NCBI RefSeq assembly: GCF_014805625.2
Contig: NW_023998415.1
Location: 34,974,447 to 35,038,446 of the forward strand
Source: Glossina fuscipes
Taxonomy: Eukaryota; Arthropoda; Insecta; Diptera; Glossinidae
Reading direction: 5' to 3'
Length of the DNA stretch: 64,000 bases
This document shows positions 39,066 to 50,079 of this stretch, piece by piece. The notes below the pieces were generated by a model, which made no database searches, was not told where the DNA came from, and worked only from the letters and a program-made list of their open reading frames with translations. Made by a program: the position numbers and the translations under genes. Numbering within the stretch: the first letter of the stretch is position 1; each line of letters starts with the position of its first letter.

Positions 39066-39416
39066 ACAACTAAGCAAATTAAATTCGGTCGGAACCGAAT
39101 CTTTTATACCCATCACCGTTTACCCCAAAAAGAGACAAAAGAAGTAAAAGAAAAAAATTTCTCATGCTATACAATATGGTGCGGGCGTAGCTGATTTCGT
39201 CTATTTTCAAAATAAAAGTTTTTGTCGTAGAGGCATGTGGACGTTGTAGGCATGTCCTTTGAAAAGTTTAGGTCAATTTTTTTGCAAATTTGTAGGCGAT
39301 ATGTTCATTTTCGCTTACGGGCGAGTGATTACAACAGACGTTACACAGACGGACTGACGATGCAAACGTTTTGACAAAATCAAAATGCGCGCCCATGTTT
39401 CGGTGATGGGTATAAC
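39066..39416 (-). mobile_element. Family A repeat with well-preserved hairpin head
   Basis: Head with hairpin arms ATTCGGTC / GAACCGAAT, then CTTTTATACCCATCACCG. The interior is in reverse A order: 'gctatacaatatggtgcg', 'gtcctttgaaaag', 'gttacacagacggactgac', 'caaacgttttgacaaaatc'. Ends CGGTGATGGGTATA at 39401-39414, so both copies of the ATACCCATCACCG terminal repeat are present. The next bases already belong to a B head. Confidence 0.7.
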
Positions 39417-40470
39417 AAGTGAGACCAAAATGAACGGACAAGATCCACTATCCAATACCCTACATCCACCTTACAACATGTCACCTCGTGTAAATTTGTA
39501 TTTGTTTTCATAATACTTCCATATGAAGGCTAGGCCGGTTGTCGAATAACCTACATCTACCCCATACCATGTGTACCAAGTATAGTTCTGTATTTGCTTT
39601 CATAATATTTCCATACAAAGGAAAGAGCGGTCGTGCAATAACCTATATCTACCCCACACCATGTGTACCAAGTATAGTTCTGTATTTGCTTTCATAATAT
39701 TTCCATGTGAAGACAAGACCGGTCATTCAATAACCTACATCTACCCATCATAATGTTTCCATATGAAGGCATGCTTCTCAGGATGAACCGCCTTTATAAG
39801 GCAGGGATATCAAAACCTCAATTGATGTGATGATGATTTAGAGAAATTATGTTATTTTCAAAGAACTTATTATTATTCTTCACTTGGTTTCATAATGAAC
39901 TGCTAAAACTCACAACTTAATTGGCGTATAAAAAGTTATGGCAACTCTTATACAAGGTACGATTCAGGAAATATATCTAAGTGGACCAATTTTGCTACAA
40001 ATAGCTTTTATGTCAGATTATTATTACGAGCCCACCTTTGACATGAAATATTCAAAGTTACACCTTTTTACGATTTGAAAGCTTTCCTCACGTAGAAACG
40101 TTTATTAGGGGAGCGGATGCAAAAAATCTACCCATTCTCTACTCAAAATTTTCACCTCAATTTAATGTGTTGAAATACTATTAGTTAGTGATTGTCGTTG
40201 AGAAACTACAAGGCGAAACGACTAATGACTTTTTCAAAATACTTCTCATTCTTATATGGGGAGTGGTCGTAAGCATGCCGCGATCCAAATCAGAATATGT
40301 CAATGCACCGAATTTCCTAAAAATATCTTAATTTGAACACAAGAATGCAAGGACAGGCATTAGAGGAACAGAGAGAGCCGAGCTTGAAGCAGAGGACGGA
40401 CAAACGGCGAAACTTAAACATGATTGCAGAAAGCGATTCTGGGCCTATCTCAGCTCTTTCTAACTGTAGC
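39414..40470 (+). mobile_element. Family B-like repeat with tandemly expanded head
   Basis: Begins ACAAGTGAGACCAAAATGAA directly at the end of the neighbouring A copy, then ATACCCTACATCCACC. The head region is repeated in tandem (see 39454-39770). After that the B interior follows in plus order: 'ggagcggatgcaaaaaatct' (about 40111), 'cccattctctactc', 'gactttttcaaaatacttct', 'ggggagtggtcg', and a worn 3' part near 40320-40460. A 75-residue open frame near its end is not a gene. Confidence 0.6.
39454..39770 (+). repeat. Minisatellite of about 92-bp units derived from a B head
   Basis: Unit starts at 39454, 39545, 39637 and 39729 (spacing 91, 92, 92). Each opens with AATA(A/C)CCTA(C/T)ATC and contains 'tttgctttcataatatttcc' and a segment such as 'gaagacaagaccggtc'. 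Units 2 and 3 are nearly identical; unit 1 is more diverged; unit 4 has lost about 50 bp internally. Clear tandem duplication. Confidence 0.88.
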
Positions 40471-41908
40471 CTTAAATTACGTAGGGCATCGAAATTACAA
40501 TTTCATTTGGGTCATACACACTTTGTCATACGTATATTCTCAAGCACGATTTGTCCATAGTAACATTTCGTTATAATTTTTTGTATGTGCCCAAAACTTT
40601 AATGAGGCATATACTGTGCCTGTTATGTTAAAGTCATGTTTTAACGCTTTCTTCTATTTTTTTTTTTTTTCTTATTTTCTCGTATAACTTTTTTACCATT
40701 TTTCTAAATACATGAGGGTTAGCTAAAAGACCACCCATCGCGACGAGTAGTGAAAAATTTTTAGCTCAAAATCTAATCTTGTTTTTTTTTTGTATTGTAC
40801 GATTTGCAAATGTTATTAATAAAAAAAATAAAACAAAAAAAAAACAAATTAATTAATAAAAGGAAAAAAATTTAATAAAAATGTAAAAAAATTACATATA
40901 TTTATTGCGCGTGCGAAATGTTATTAAAATTATTTGCAAATAAAAATATACGATTACACAACGAATATATTCGTTATGGATAAATGGTAATATTTTGTAT
41001 TAAGAGGAGCAAGCATGCACGTCAATAGCAGTTAACTTATTAAAAGGCTGCGGCAAATGTGTTACGTTAATACTTAGGTCCGCAAAAGAATTCCAAAAGA
41101 CGTGTACCAAAAATTAAAATCAATTTTGATTCTTTAGGAAGATAAGTGTTAAAACCGATAATATTTTTACGTGAACGCGCCAAAAATTATCTGTTATTGA
41201 CTCTGTAAACAATCGAGAAAAGAAGAAGAACAATGTTCTTACAAAGTTCAATCACGGTTTTTACATAGACGAAAATAGGTTATGTTTTCAATTCACTTCC
41301 ATTATTTATTTTTAAAATCTTAAGAGAAAAAAGAGACGACCAGCTTACAAAATGGTATGCATTCTATATAAAAAGTTTATCGTAAGGGAAATTGCGTGCT
41401 AGAGATGATTTGCGAGATGTCGATTTGCGTCATCATCAATTATTTCGCCAATCGATCAATTCAGATCGAATGTCATCTCAATGTCATCGCAAAATTGAAG
41501 TCATTCTTTTAATTATGCCTATGATGCGGCACAAAGCTTTATCGCGCGCTTTTCTCGATTAACACCAGATGGCCGAACGTTGGGTACCCTCGTGTATATT
41601 ACTTTAAAGAAACTTTAATCAAAACACCTTTTACATATATATACCGTGTTTAAAATACATTTTCCGTAGTCTCTTTCATTACATTTAAAAACAAACGGCT
41701 TCACTTATAATTCTTTTGAATGAAACATGAACAGTTAACAATTTGACCACCGATGATACCGAATTCGATGGCAAATTTATCTGTTTCCTCGGCTTATGTT
41801 GAGCATATGGTTAGTTAGGTTTATGTACGAACAATTACTCATCGACTATTAAGTCTGCGTCCGGTTTGTAGCAAGCCTTTTTGTTCTTAATAAGCTTTTC
41901 CCATACTT
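40471..41908. other. Non-coding stretch, nothing recognised
   Basis: AT-rich with T and A runs near 40655 and 40830. No motif found. Confidence 0.45.
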
Positions 41909-42328
41909 TTTATACCCATCACCGAGAGATAAGGAGAAGGATTCGTTTTGTCGAATGTCGTTGTTTGCAGCGCCCAAGAGCAAGCTTCAGACAAGATACC
42001 AATATATATATATATAACAATCTCGCGTTCGTGAAAATTAAAATATCGCTTACAAGCTTGCAAAAAATTTGAAAATTACCCAAGGCATATGACTGCCGTC
42101 AAAGCTGTGAGCTCTCTTGATCTTCCTGTTTTTCGCTTGTTACTCATAAAATTCAACACATAGTTCATACAAATTTCCACTTTCATTTTGGCAATAGAAA
42201 AGATCGGTCGCACCCAAAGAACATTATGAGAGTAAGAAAATGTTTTTTTTTTTTTTTCTCGTTTCTTTGGATCACTGTATTAGGTATAAGAGAATCGGGT
42301 ACAAGCGAATATAATTTTTTTACTTGTT
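41909..42328 (+). mobile_element. Family A repeat, shortened copy
   Basis: Starts TTTATACCCATCACCGAGAG with 'cgttttgtcgaatg', 'gcagcgcccaagagcaagct' and 'cagacaagatacc'; ends in the head GTATAAGAGAATCGGGTACA, AGCGAATATAATTTTTTTAC, TTGT. The interior is shorter than in the 23.3 and 45.6 kb copies. Confidence 0.6.
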
Positions 42329-42513
42329 TATATCAAAATAAGTATAACATATATAGGTTTTTGGAGCTAAGGGATGAGGAAGGGCAAGAATTAGTATTCT
42401 TATACATTTCGTATACGGTTTTCAAGATACGTTTTTGAAAAAATCATTTTACGTTTTTCAAATACATGACAATAAACTGGTGAATGAGTTGAACAGAATA
42501 ATTTACTCATATA

Positions 42514-42545
42514 TTAGTTTGGGGAAAAAGAAATCCATTATTTTT
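42514..42545 (+). repeat. Left terminal inverted repeat of mariner
   Basis: 32 bp, exact reverse complement of 43749-43780. Preceded by target-site TA at 42512-42513. Confidence 0.95.
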
Positions 42546-42698
42546 TCGGTAGATGGCTGCACTGATAGATTTCTGGTAAAGTATCGATCAAACAATTTCA
42601 GATTTATGCTCGTTGGAAAGGTGACATTTCGCAGTAAAAAAGATTCTTTTGCTATTTTTTGTTTGGTGCATTCAGTTGTGAGTTACAGCGTGTTAAAG

Positions 42699-43727
42699 AT
42701 GGAAGTGAACAAAGAGAAAATTCGGTACATTTTACAGTTTTTCTTTGACAAAGGCGAAAATGCAAGCCAGGCGGCTAAAATTGTGAATGGTGTTTATGGT
42801 TCCGATACTGTAACAGCCAATTATGTGCAATTTTGGTTTCGTAGATTCCGTTCAGGAATTTTTGATGTTAAAGATGCACCTCGCACAGGTAGGCCGGTCG
42901 TCGAAAATGTCGATAAAATCGGAGAAATGATCGAAGTTGACCGGCATGTTAGCAGTCGTAACATCGCCCAGGAGCTAAAAATCGACCATAAAACAGTTTT
43001 AAACCATTTACACAAAGCTGGATTCAAAAAGAAGCTCGATGTTTGGGTGCCACACCAATTAACAGAAAAAAACATGATGGATCGAATTTCCATTTGCGAA
43101 GCCTTGGCCAAACGGAATGAGATAGACTCATTTCTTAAACAGATGGTGACTGGAGATGAGAAATGGATCACATGCGAAAACCCTGTGCGAAAACGATCGT
43201 GGTCAAAGAGCGGTGAAGCACCTCAAACGGCCAGGAAGGTTTTGCTATGCATTTGGTGGGACTGGAAGGGGATTATTTATTATGAGTTGCTTCCATATGG
43301 CCAAACGCTAAATTCTGATCTCTACTGTCAACAACTGGACCGTTTGAAGATAGCGATTGACCAGAAACGGCCAGAATTGGCCAACAGGAGAGGTGTCGTG
43401 TTCCACCAGGACAACGCTAGGCCACACACATCTACAGTGACTCGCCAGAAACTTCGGGAGCTTGGTTGGGAAGTTTTAATGCATCCGCCATACAGTCCGG
43501 ACTTGGCACCAAGCGATTATCATCTTTCTCTTGCAGTGCAAAATTTCTTTAATGATAAAAAATTGGAATCTAGGGAGGATTGTGAAAATCGACTACTAGA
43601 GTTTTTTGCAAATAGAGACCAGGACTTCTATGAGAGAGGCATTTTGAAGTTACCTTTAAAATGGCAACAAATCATACAACAAAACGGTGCATATTTGACC
43701 CAAATCGGACAATCCGAAGCATGTTAA
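42699..43727 (+). CDS. Mariner transposase, 342 residues, probable small internal deletion
   Basis: Cut-and-paste transposase binding the terminal repeats. The start at 42699 (MEVNKEKIRY) is chosen because mariner proteins begin here; the frame stays open further upstream to 42435, but that crosses the left terminal repeat into flanking DNA. Two helix-turn-helix regions span about residues 1-110. The WVPHQLT box is at 116-122. Catalytic aspartates: D153 (TGDEKW), D238 (HQDNARPH) and D273 (YSPDLAPSDYH), exactly 34 residues between the last two, so DD34D. At residues 172-181 GEAPQTARKV looks short: close relatives I recall have about seven more residues between QT and ARK, so 21 nt may be lost in frame between two ACGG repeats. 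Length 342 against the usual 345-350. Activity is doubtful although the frame is open. Confidence 0.93.
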   Translation: MEVNKEKIRYILQFFFDKGENASQAAKIVNGVYGSDTVTANYVQFWFRRFRSGIFDVKDAPRTGRPVVENVDKIGEMIEVDRHVSSRNIAQELKIDHKTVLNHLHKAGFKKKLDVWVPHQLTEKNMMDRISICEALAKRNEIDSFLKQMVTGDEKWITCENPVRKRSWSKSGEAPQTARKVLLCIWWDWKGIIYYELLPYGQTLNSDLYCQQLDRLKIAIDQKRPELANRRGVVFHQDNARPHTSTVTRQKLRELGWEVLMHPPYSPDLAPSDYHLSLAVQNFFNDKKLESREDCENRLLEFFANRDQDFYERGILKLPLKWQQIIQQNGAYLTQIGQSEAC

Positions 43728-43748
43728 ATAAAGTCCTGAAATTCATAT

Positions 43749-43780
43749 AAAAATAATGGATTTCTTTTTCCCCAAACTAA
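43749..43780 (-). repeat. Right terminal inverted repeat of mariner
   Basis: 32 bp, exact reverse complement of the left end; followed by TA at 43781-43782. The transposase stop codon lies 21 bp before it. Confidence 0.95.
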
Positions 43781-43782
43781 TA

Positions 43783-44097
43783 TGTACTATTCTTTCGAAT
43801 TGCCTTGCAGCGATTTAAAATTTACGCAAACACAAATTATTTACAGACGATTCCTGTTTGCTATTTATCTACTTCCTTGCATTTAATTTAAAAAAAAAAA
43901 AACACAATTCATTACGTTAGGCGAAATTCAATTGCGTTGCAATGAAATTTCTTTAACTTTAACGCAATAATAATATTGTAACAAGTGTTCATTAAGAGAA
44001 TTGTAATTATTCAATTGTAATCATAAATGAACACAAAAGCGAAACTGCATACCTTCGACTAGGAATCGTATTCGTAGACCTTTACTTATAAATAAGC

Positions 44098-44130
<33 letters not shown>

Positions 44131-45261
44131 TTTCGAAAATCAAATTGTGTAAAATAAATAATATGAAAACGGAAATTTTACACCTTTCCTTCCTTTCAAA
44201 AGATTAAGATGGAATTTGAATTCTTTCAAAGACATCCTTATCATAGGCGCTCTTATGACAAGCAGTTACGCCGCCGCTAAAGTTAAATATCAAACTTAAA
44301 TTGAATACTGTTGGGGTGAGAATAACCGCGAATGTGTTGTATATATATATATATATATACAATGCACACAATACATTTTATTATATTTTCCTCTTCGGCA
44401 GTATATAATTTTACCATTCAATCGATGAAAGCGATTTAGTAGAGCGGAAGTCAAATTTATTTAAATTTTCTTGATTTCTTATATTCTATGCAATAAACTT
44501 GTATCAGCTACCAAATCGAATTGTATGAAGGGTGTTTGTATGCTATAACAAAGCGCATACAAATATATATACATATTATGTGTTCGTTGGTATCTATGAA
44601 TAAATTGAAAAAAAAATTGCATCGTGTTAAGTAACACTATCGAGAACAGTTTGAACGTTGTTGCTTTATAAAACGTGTTCCTTCGTATAAGTGCACGATG
44701 GAATATGTATGGCATGTTAATTTATATAAGTGGCAGTTCGTTGGTGTTAATTCTTTTTGAGCACATTTTTTTTTTTTAAATGACGCTACGTTACCCTTTG
44801 GCAGCGTGTTTTACATTGTTTTGTTTGTTTGTGTTTATTTGTTTTATCTATACCATGTAATTTTGATTGGGTGCATTTATCGGTCAAGTGTTTTATTAAA
44901 GGGTATCAAGCGAATAAATGCGTGTGAGCTATAGTTTCCGTTTTTCTATTTACTAAAACAGTTTAAATAAAGTTAACAGAAAAGGTTATCAGGGCATTAA
45001 AGCATAATTTCGACGTCTGACTGACTTTATATCGATTGAATACCAACTTCAATTACAGAGTCTATACTTTTTAACACATATTTCTATTTCTATCTCCATT
45101 TTTTTTCCGCTCTTAATGCGTCAACAGTATCGGTAGTATAATCTTCTTTAGGACGCTCCTAATCATTAGCGTACACATCATAGCATTTACAGTACTTTAA
45201 ATAGCAATAGATGGACAGAAGTTTGATCCATTCAATATAGTTCGATTTGATGTAAGTTGAT
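43783..45261. other. Non-coding stretch, nothing recognised
   Basis: AT-rich with TA tracts at 44118-44131 and 44340-44360 and a T run at 44768. No motif seen. Confidence 0.45.
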
Positions 45262-45485
45262 ATACGACATAACTTATGCGCTATACCACCAATATCTCAG
45301 GCCAATGGATTGTCAGTGTACAGCTAACGATTGGTATTAAAAAGTTTCACACAAATAATTACATCTTCTACATTCTAATTGTAGACGCTGCAGCCCTTGT
45401 TGCACAAACTTTATTAAATTTAGACGGATGTAGAAGTATATATAACTCATGTCTTATTACACCGATCGATTCAGAATTATTATGA
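45262..45485 (-). mobile_element. Family B repeat, terminal fragment, inverted
   Basis: Begins with a worn B terminus ('cgctataccaccaatatctc'), later 'agacggatgtagaagtat' and 'attacaccgatcgattcaga', the reverse of the B 3' part. About 100 bp further on a long A copy starts. Confidence 0.5.
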
Positions 45486-45594
45486 TAATTGCTAAAGTTT
45501 TCTTTTTTATCATTCAACGAATTTATATTGTCCGTCTGTCTGTCCCGGCACCTTTGTGCTCAGCCTACAGATGGCACTGACATGTTTTCGTCCA

Positions 45595-46417
45595 GCGATG
45601 AACGAGTGGATTATGTCAAAACGTCTACAACACCGAGTAGCAATTATCAGAAACAATGCACGGAGCATGTATTCTTGATGACCACTAAATTCTGAATCGA
45701 TATATGTATGTCCGTCCGTCCGTTTCTCTGTCTGCATGATGTCTGTTATAAACCTTCTCCTAACCGCTAAAATGCAGGTTACGAGTTCAAGCTCATGTCT
45801 GCAAGTTGGTACTGAAAATGTACCAAATCGGTCAAAGAACACGCCTACAATACCACGCAAACTGAAAACACCACCATTTATCAATTACTCACAAACTACA
45901 GGAGATAAATTCAAAAAAATATAACGGTATGTTCTTTGGGTGACGCTATAGGCACTTGTCCAAAAGGGTAAAAAAACCGGCAACGCGTATCCGTGCTATG
46001 TCAAAATGTGTACAATCCTGCCTCGTGGCAAATTCGGAATCCACCTAGGCAACTCCCTTTATCCATCTGTCCGTCTGTCCGTCTGCCCATTTGTATAGTA
46101 TCTCTAGTGCATAAAAAGAAAGACGTAGCCTAAAAGTTTGCAAAAGACTTTTAAAATGGCCCACATCGGATACGCCCCTACAAGCAACAAAACCCAAACA
46201 AACAAAAATTGAAAACACCTTTACTATCAGTTCATTTTACCTCATTACCCATAAGTCACACTAGGTACTCTCGGGGAATTCTATCACGCCCACCCAATAT
46301 TATAGATCAGTACGAAAAGTTAGCTTTTTCGCCGCCTTTTTTTTTTTAGTCTTTTTAAAATAACGGTGATGGGCATAGCAGATTCGGTTACGATCGAGTA
46401 TAATTTTCTTACTTGTT
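45595..46417 (+). mobile_element. Family A repeat, longest-interior copy
   Basis: Left terminus worn ('gcgatgaacgagtggattat'), then 'gtcaaaacgtctacaaca', 'ttcttgatgaccactaaatt', 'gtccgtccgtccg', 'cgcctacaataccacg', 'gacgctataggcacttgtcc', a second 'gtccgtctgtccgtctgccc' block and 'cgcccacccaatattataga'. The right end is complete: AACGGTGATGGGCATAGCAG, ATTCGGTTACGATCGAGTAT, AATTTTCTTACTTGT. About 820 bp; the fullest view of the A interior in the window. Confidence 0.65.
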
Positions 46418-47119
46418 GTTTTTACTTGTTTTTTTTTTTTTTTTTTAATCCGTGCACTGCACATATCTCATAATTTTGCATTTATTTACCGCACGCCGTA
46501 ATGTCTTTGTTACAATAAAACTGTAACGAAGTTAAGATACTCTAACAAGATAGCGCACATTTTCTTTAGGTTTACGTCTTTGCTAAAAATCAAAAGTTTT
46601 CGTTTTTGTTCAATTAAATTATAATGTAAAGGAAAAGAGAATTCAAGCAAAATAATTATGAAAAACTAAATATTATTGAACAGAATGAAAATGTAAAACA
46701 AAACAAAAAAATTAAATTATTATCATTATTACCTAACATGTAATGTTATTGAAAAAGTGAAGTGTATAAGGATTAAAAACCTTAAGCAACTTTTTCGATT
46801 CCTTTATCATTTTTATAATTCGAAATCAAACAAGGCGGGGGACCGAATCTCGCATACCCGCCATTATGTTTATCGCCTTCTAGTCTCCAAGTTATTTTAT
46901 TTGTTACCCATATCGCTAGCATTATTAAGTGAAAAGTAATCGCGCTGCCTGCCGTGTTCATCTTAAAATTAACTCATTTTTAGACAGATAATATATCTTC
47001 ATTTCATGCCTTCATTTAAAGAGTGTACAAAATAGTTGAAAACATTCGGTCTTGTTTGCCTTATGATGAGTAAACATTAAATCTCAAAAAAGTGAAAAAA
47101 TTGAATTTAAAAAAAAGCG
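46418..47119. other. Non-coding stretch, nothing recognised
   Basis: T run at 46431-46446, otherwise AT-rich DNA without motifs. Confidence 0.45.
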
Positions 47120-47425
47120 GAATTGCGTTCAGTTTACGCTCCACTGCACGCTTCCGCTCCGACCGATTTAGCCCATTTTCAATAGCAACCTGTGTGCAGA
47201 AACTTCTAACAAATTTGAAGTCGATATCTTCTTTTTAGCGTACAGGAGAGTGCCACATAGCACACACCACACAGAGACACAGACGGACAGACATGGATAA
47301 ATCAACTCTGAATTTCATGCTGATCAAGAATATATATGCTTTATAGGGTCTCTGAAGCATTCTTTTGAGTGTCACATACACTGTGGAAAAAAACAAAATG
47401 AGTATACGCCCATCTTACAGTGGTG
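47120..47425 (-). mobile_element. Family A repeat, fragment, inverted
   Basis: Contains 'accgatttagcccattttca', 'acagagacacagacggacag', 'aatttcatgctgatcaagaa', 'tagggtctctgaagcattct' and 'atgagtatacgcccatctt', the reverse of the A left half. Confidence 0.55.
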
Positions 47426-47794
47426 GATATAAAAATCTACAACAATTTTATAGAACTTTTGTGTTTTCACATATGGCTTGTCTAGATGAATGAAAATGAA
47501 TTTAAGCTATAAGCAGAAATCGCAACATTTTTTGATGTGACTGAGAAACACAGTGAGAAACAGCAATCCAAACCTTTAGCTAATGTCAAAAACCATGCTC
47601 ATGGCTTATAAAATACATTTTTCATGTAACGCCTTTACCCACTCAAAACTTAAATTATCACGCTATGCAAGGACGGCTAACTTCCTAAACAAAAAAAAAT
47701 CGAAAATGCAGTCCAAGGGGTGCCGTCAAATTTTTGTATATGTATCTACTATGGGTTACGGTGAGGAATGAGGAAAAACCAAAGTTTCATGCCT

Positions 47795-48045
47795 TTTGAA
47801 AGAAAGATATGTTCTCAGTTTACGTGGTACTGTAAACGTGTCCTACCACCGATTTTGCCCATTCTCAATACCAAACTGCGTGCAAGACCTTCCAATGTTT
47901 CTGCCAGATTCGAAACCGACAGCTTCATTTTTGCGGTTAAACGAAAGTTTTGCGACAGACAAACAGGGGGTCCCTGAAGCTTTCTTCTGGACACTCTAAA
48001 CGTTTTGCCAAGATATGATTATACGCCTCGTTCTTCGACTTCGAT
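47795..48045 (-). mobile_element. Family A repeat, fragment, inverted
   Basis: Blocks 'accaccgattttgcccattc', 'aagaccttccaatgtttctg', 'gcgacagacaaacagggggt', 'ccctgaagctttcttctgga', 'aacgttttgccaaga', 'attatacgcc' follow the A left half in reverse. The middle is deleted. Confidence 0.55.
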
Positions 48046-48079
48046 GGCTGTAATAAAATTCTTAGGGTTCTTCTTTTTT

Positions 48080-48180
48080 ACCATGCAATACTTGCGGTAC
48101 AGAGTAAATTAAGTTTCTGTGGACGTATGTAGCACCCAGAAGAGTCTAGGATAGATCAATCGATGCAGAATCACGTATGA
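48080..48180 (-). mobile_element. Family B repeat, terminal fragment, inverted
   Basis: 'ttgcggtacagagtaaatta', 'ggacgtatgtagcacccaga', 'agagtctaggatagatcaat' and 'cgatgcagaatcacg' match the B 3' end in reverse. Directly follows an A fragment. Confidence 0.45.
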
Positions 48181-50079
48181 AAAATGTAGCTTTCACTTTC
48201 ACCAAAGCGAATGCTAACGTTCAGCTACGTGAGTACTCCCCCTCAATCTAAACGGAATTGTACACCGAAAGTGTAACTGCTAGAGATAGCTGACATCCTA
48301 CAATGGTCAAAAGAACCGTACGCTCATTGGCTATTTTGCACTGGAAAACTTGAACATGATAATGGTGTATCGCGCTTATTCACAATCGAATAAACGCACC
48401 CTATCACGGGCCAATGACAACAATGAGAAAATTACATGAATTGAAATTCGAACATTTGCCTCAACACTCAGTACTCTGCAGATCCAACCCCTTACAAGTG
48501 GTTGTCTGTTTGAGAATCTATAAAAACGATGCCCCAGGGAAATAATTTAAATGAAATGATAATTGGATCGGAGTAGAAAATAAAGCATATCTATTGAAGG
48601 TTTTGTTAAATCGTTTTATGACAAATTCGTCGAAATTTTCAAAGATAACTTCTGTAGTGCTTGAAGAGGAAACTGCATTGATGACTAAATATAAATCTTG
48701 CCGCCGATATTATTGATCGATGTATAAAATCTTAAAGTCTTTTCTCATTTTAATGCAAACTAAAAACGATCCATTATTAATATAATTCAGTCTGTTTATA
48801 ACTGTATATAAATTCGCATCTTTTTCGTTATTAACAATAGGAACGGGCCCGAGGTAAACACTTTATCCCGCATCTCAACTGCGTTGACTTATTCATTTAT
48901 ATTTGATTTTTGCGATTTTATTGCGCTTACGTATTACGTATTAAGCTCTTAATATGCAATATGGTTTCAATATTATAATATTTGAATGATTGTTAAAAAC
49001 TTCAATGCATAATGAAATTCACTTTAGGCATTTCGTTACTATTTCTCGTTTTAGGAAATGCGAAACAGTAATTGACCTGTCAAAACAGAAGAATGCTTTG
49101 CATTTTGTTTCTTGTTCTCCTGAATCAATGTATGTGAATAAAATTTTGTAAATCATACGCCCCATCGACTTTAAAATTTACCACAATACAATAATATAGT
49201 TAGGTGGAGAGAGAGAGAGAGAGAATAGACATTCAAATGCAAAAAGCATTTCAACAACAATTCAAGCAAAAGATAAAGAGAAAAAAAAAATAAAAAAAAT
49301 AAAAGAAGTTTACTAAAGTAAACATATTTGACTTTTCTTCTTTTTTTTTTTTTTTTGATTTTTGAAAAAACGCTCGAACACCGTAAAAAATTGATATGAG
49401 GAGACGATACAATGAAGTTTGTTTTAGGTTTCTTCCTTTAGGATTAAAAATTTGCCTACAGAATATGTAAAGAAAGAGTCTTTAACTTTGCATACACACT
49501 CTGTAAAGTAAATGACTCCCTCTTATCATATGCATTATGCAAATTTTTTTACTCAAACTACATGTTTTTCCTATCAAAGTTTTATAATCTTTGATTAATT
49601 CCTATTCCTTAGGTATGGCAGAGTGAAACTACTTAGGGAAATCATCGGACAAAAAGCCGAACAAAGTTTTGTGCGAGAGAGAAAACTGAACAAAAAGAAA
49701 AAAAAAAAAAAAAAACAATCGACCTAATTGTTTGGATCTAAACTTTTCAAAGGCGATTAGGCTTAGACTCAATAGTCGCTTTTGAAAATCTTTTCCTCTA
49801 TTAAACGGAATTCTCGAAAAATCTATCACACTTTTTCAAATTACTTTCAATGAAAGCGGAAGATTCTTTGTGGCTTTCCAAAAATCAAGCAATGTCTTCA
49901 CCCTAATGATGTTTACATTCGAATAAAACAAAAAAGTATATGCTGAAATTTAAGAAAATATTTCAAATTGGACAAGAGCAGAAATATTAATACAGAATTT
50001 AAAAAAATTACACAAGTGTAAGAAACGCCTATGAGATGCGGTGAATCGCCTCATAAACATAAGCAACTTGCCACTTCAT
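48181..50079. other. Non-coding stretch, nothing recognised
   Basis: No gene or known repeat family. Contains a GA tract at 49207-49223 and T/A runs near 49341 and 49698. Confidence 0.45.

Larger units (their letters stand above)
42514..43780 (+). mobile_element. Complete mariner element (1267 bp)
   Basis: Perfect 32-bp terminal inverted repeats at 42514-42545 and 43749-43780, each flanked on the outside by TA (42512-42513 and 43781-43782), the hallmark of Tc1/mariner insertion. One transposase frame fills most of the interior. Identical ends and the open frame indicate a recent insertion. The end sequence (TTAGTTTGGGGAAAAAGAAA) is not that of irritans or mellifera mariners as I know them, so I leave the subfamily open. 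Confidence 0.95.

Noticed and set aside
42435..42698. 88-residue N-terminal extension of the transposase frame
   Set aside because: Crosses the left inverted repeat into host flanking DNA; family members start at the ATG at 42699.
45510..45884. 124-residue minus-strand frame
   Set aside because: Lies antisense within family A repeat sequence and is broken in other copies.
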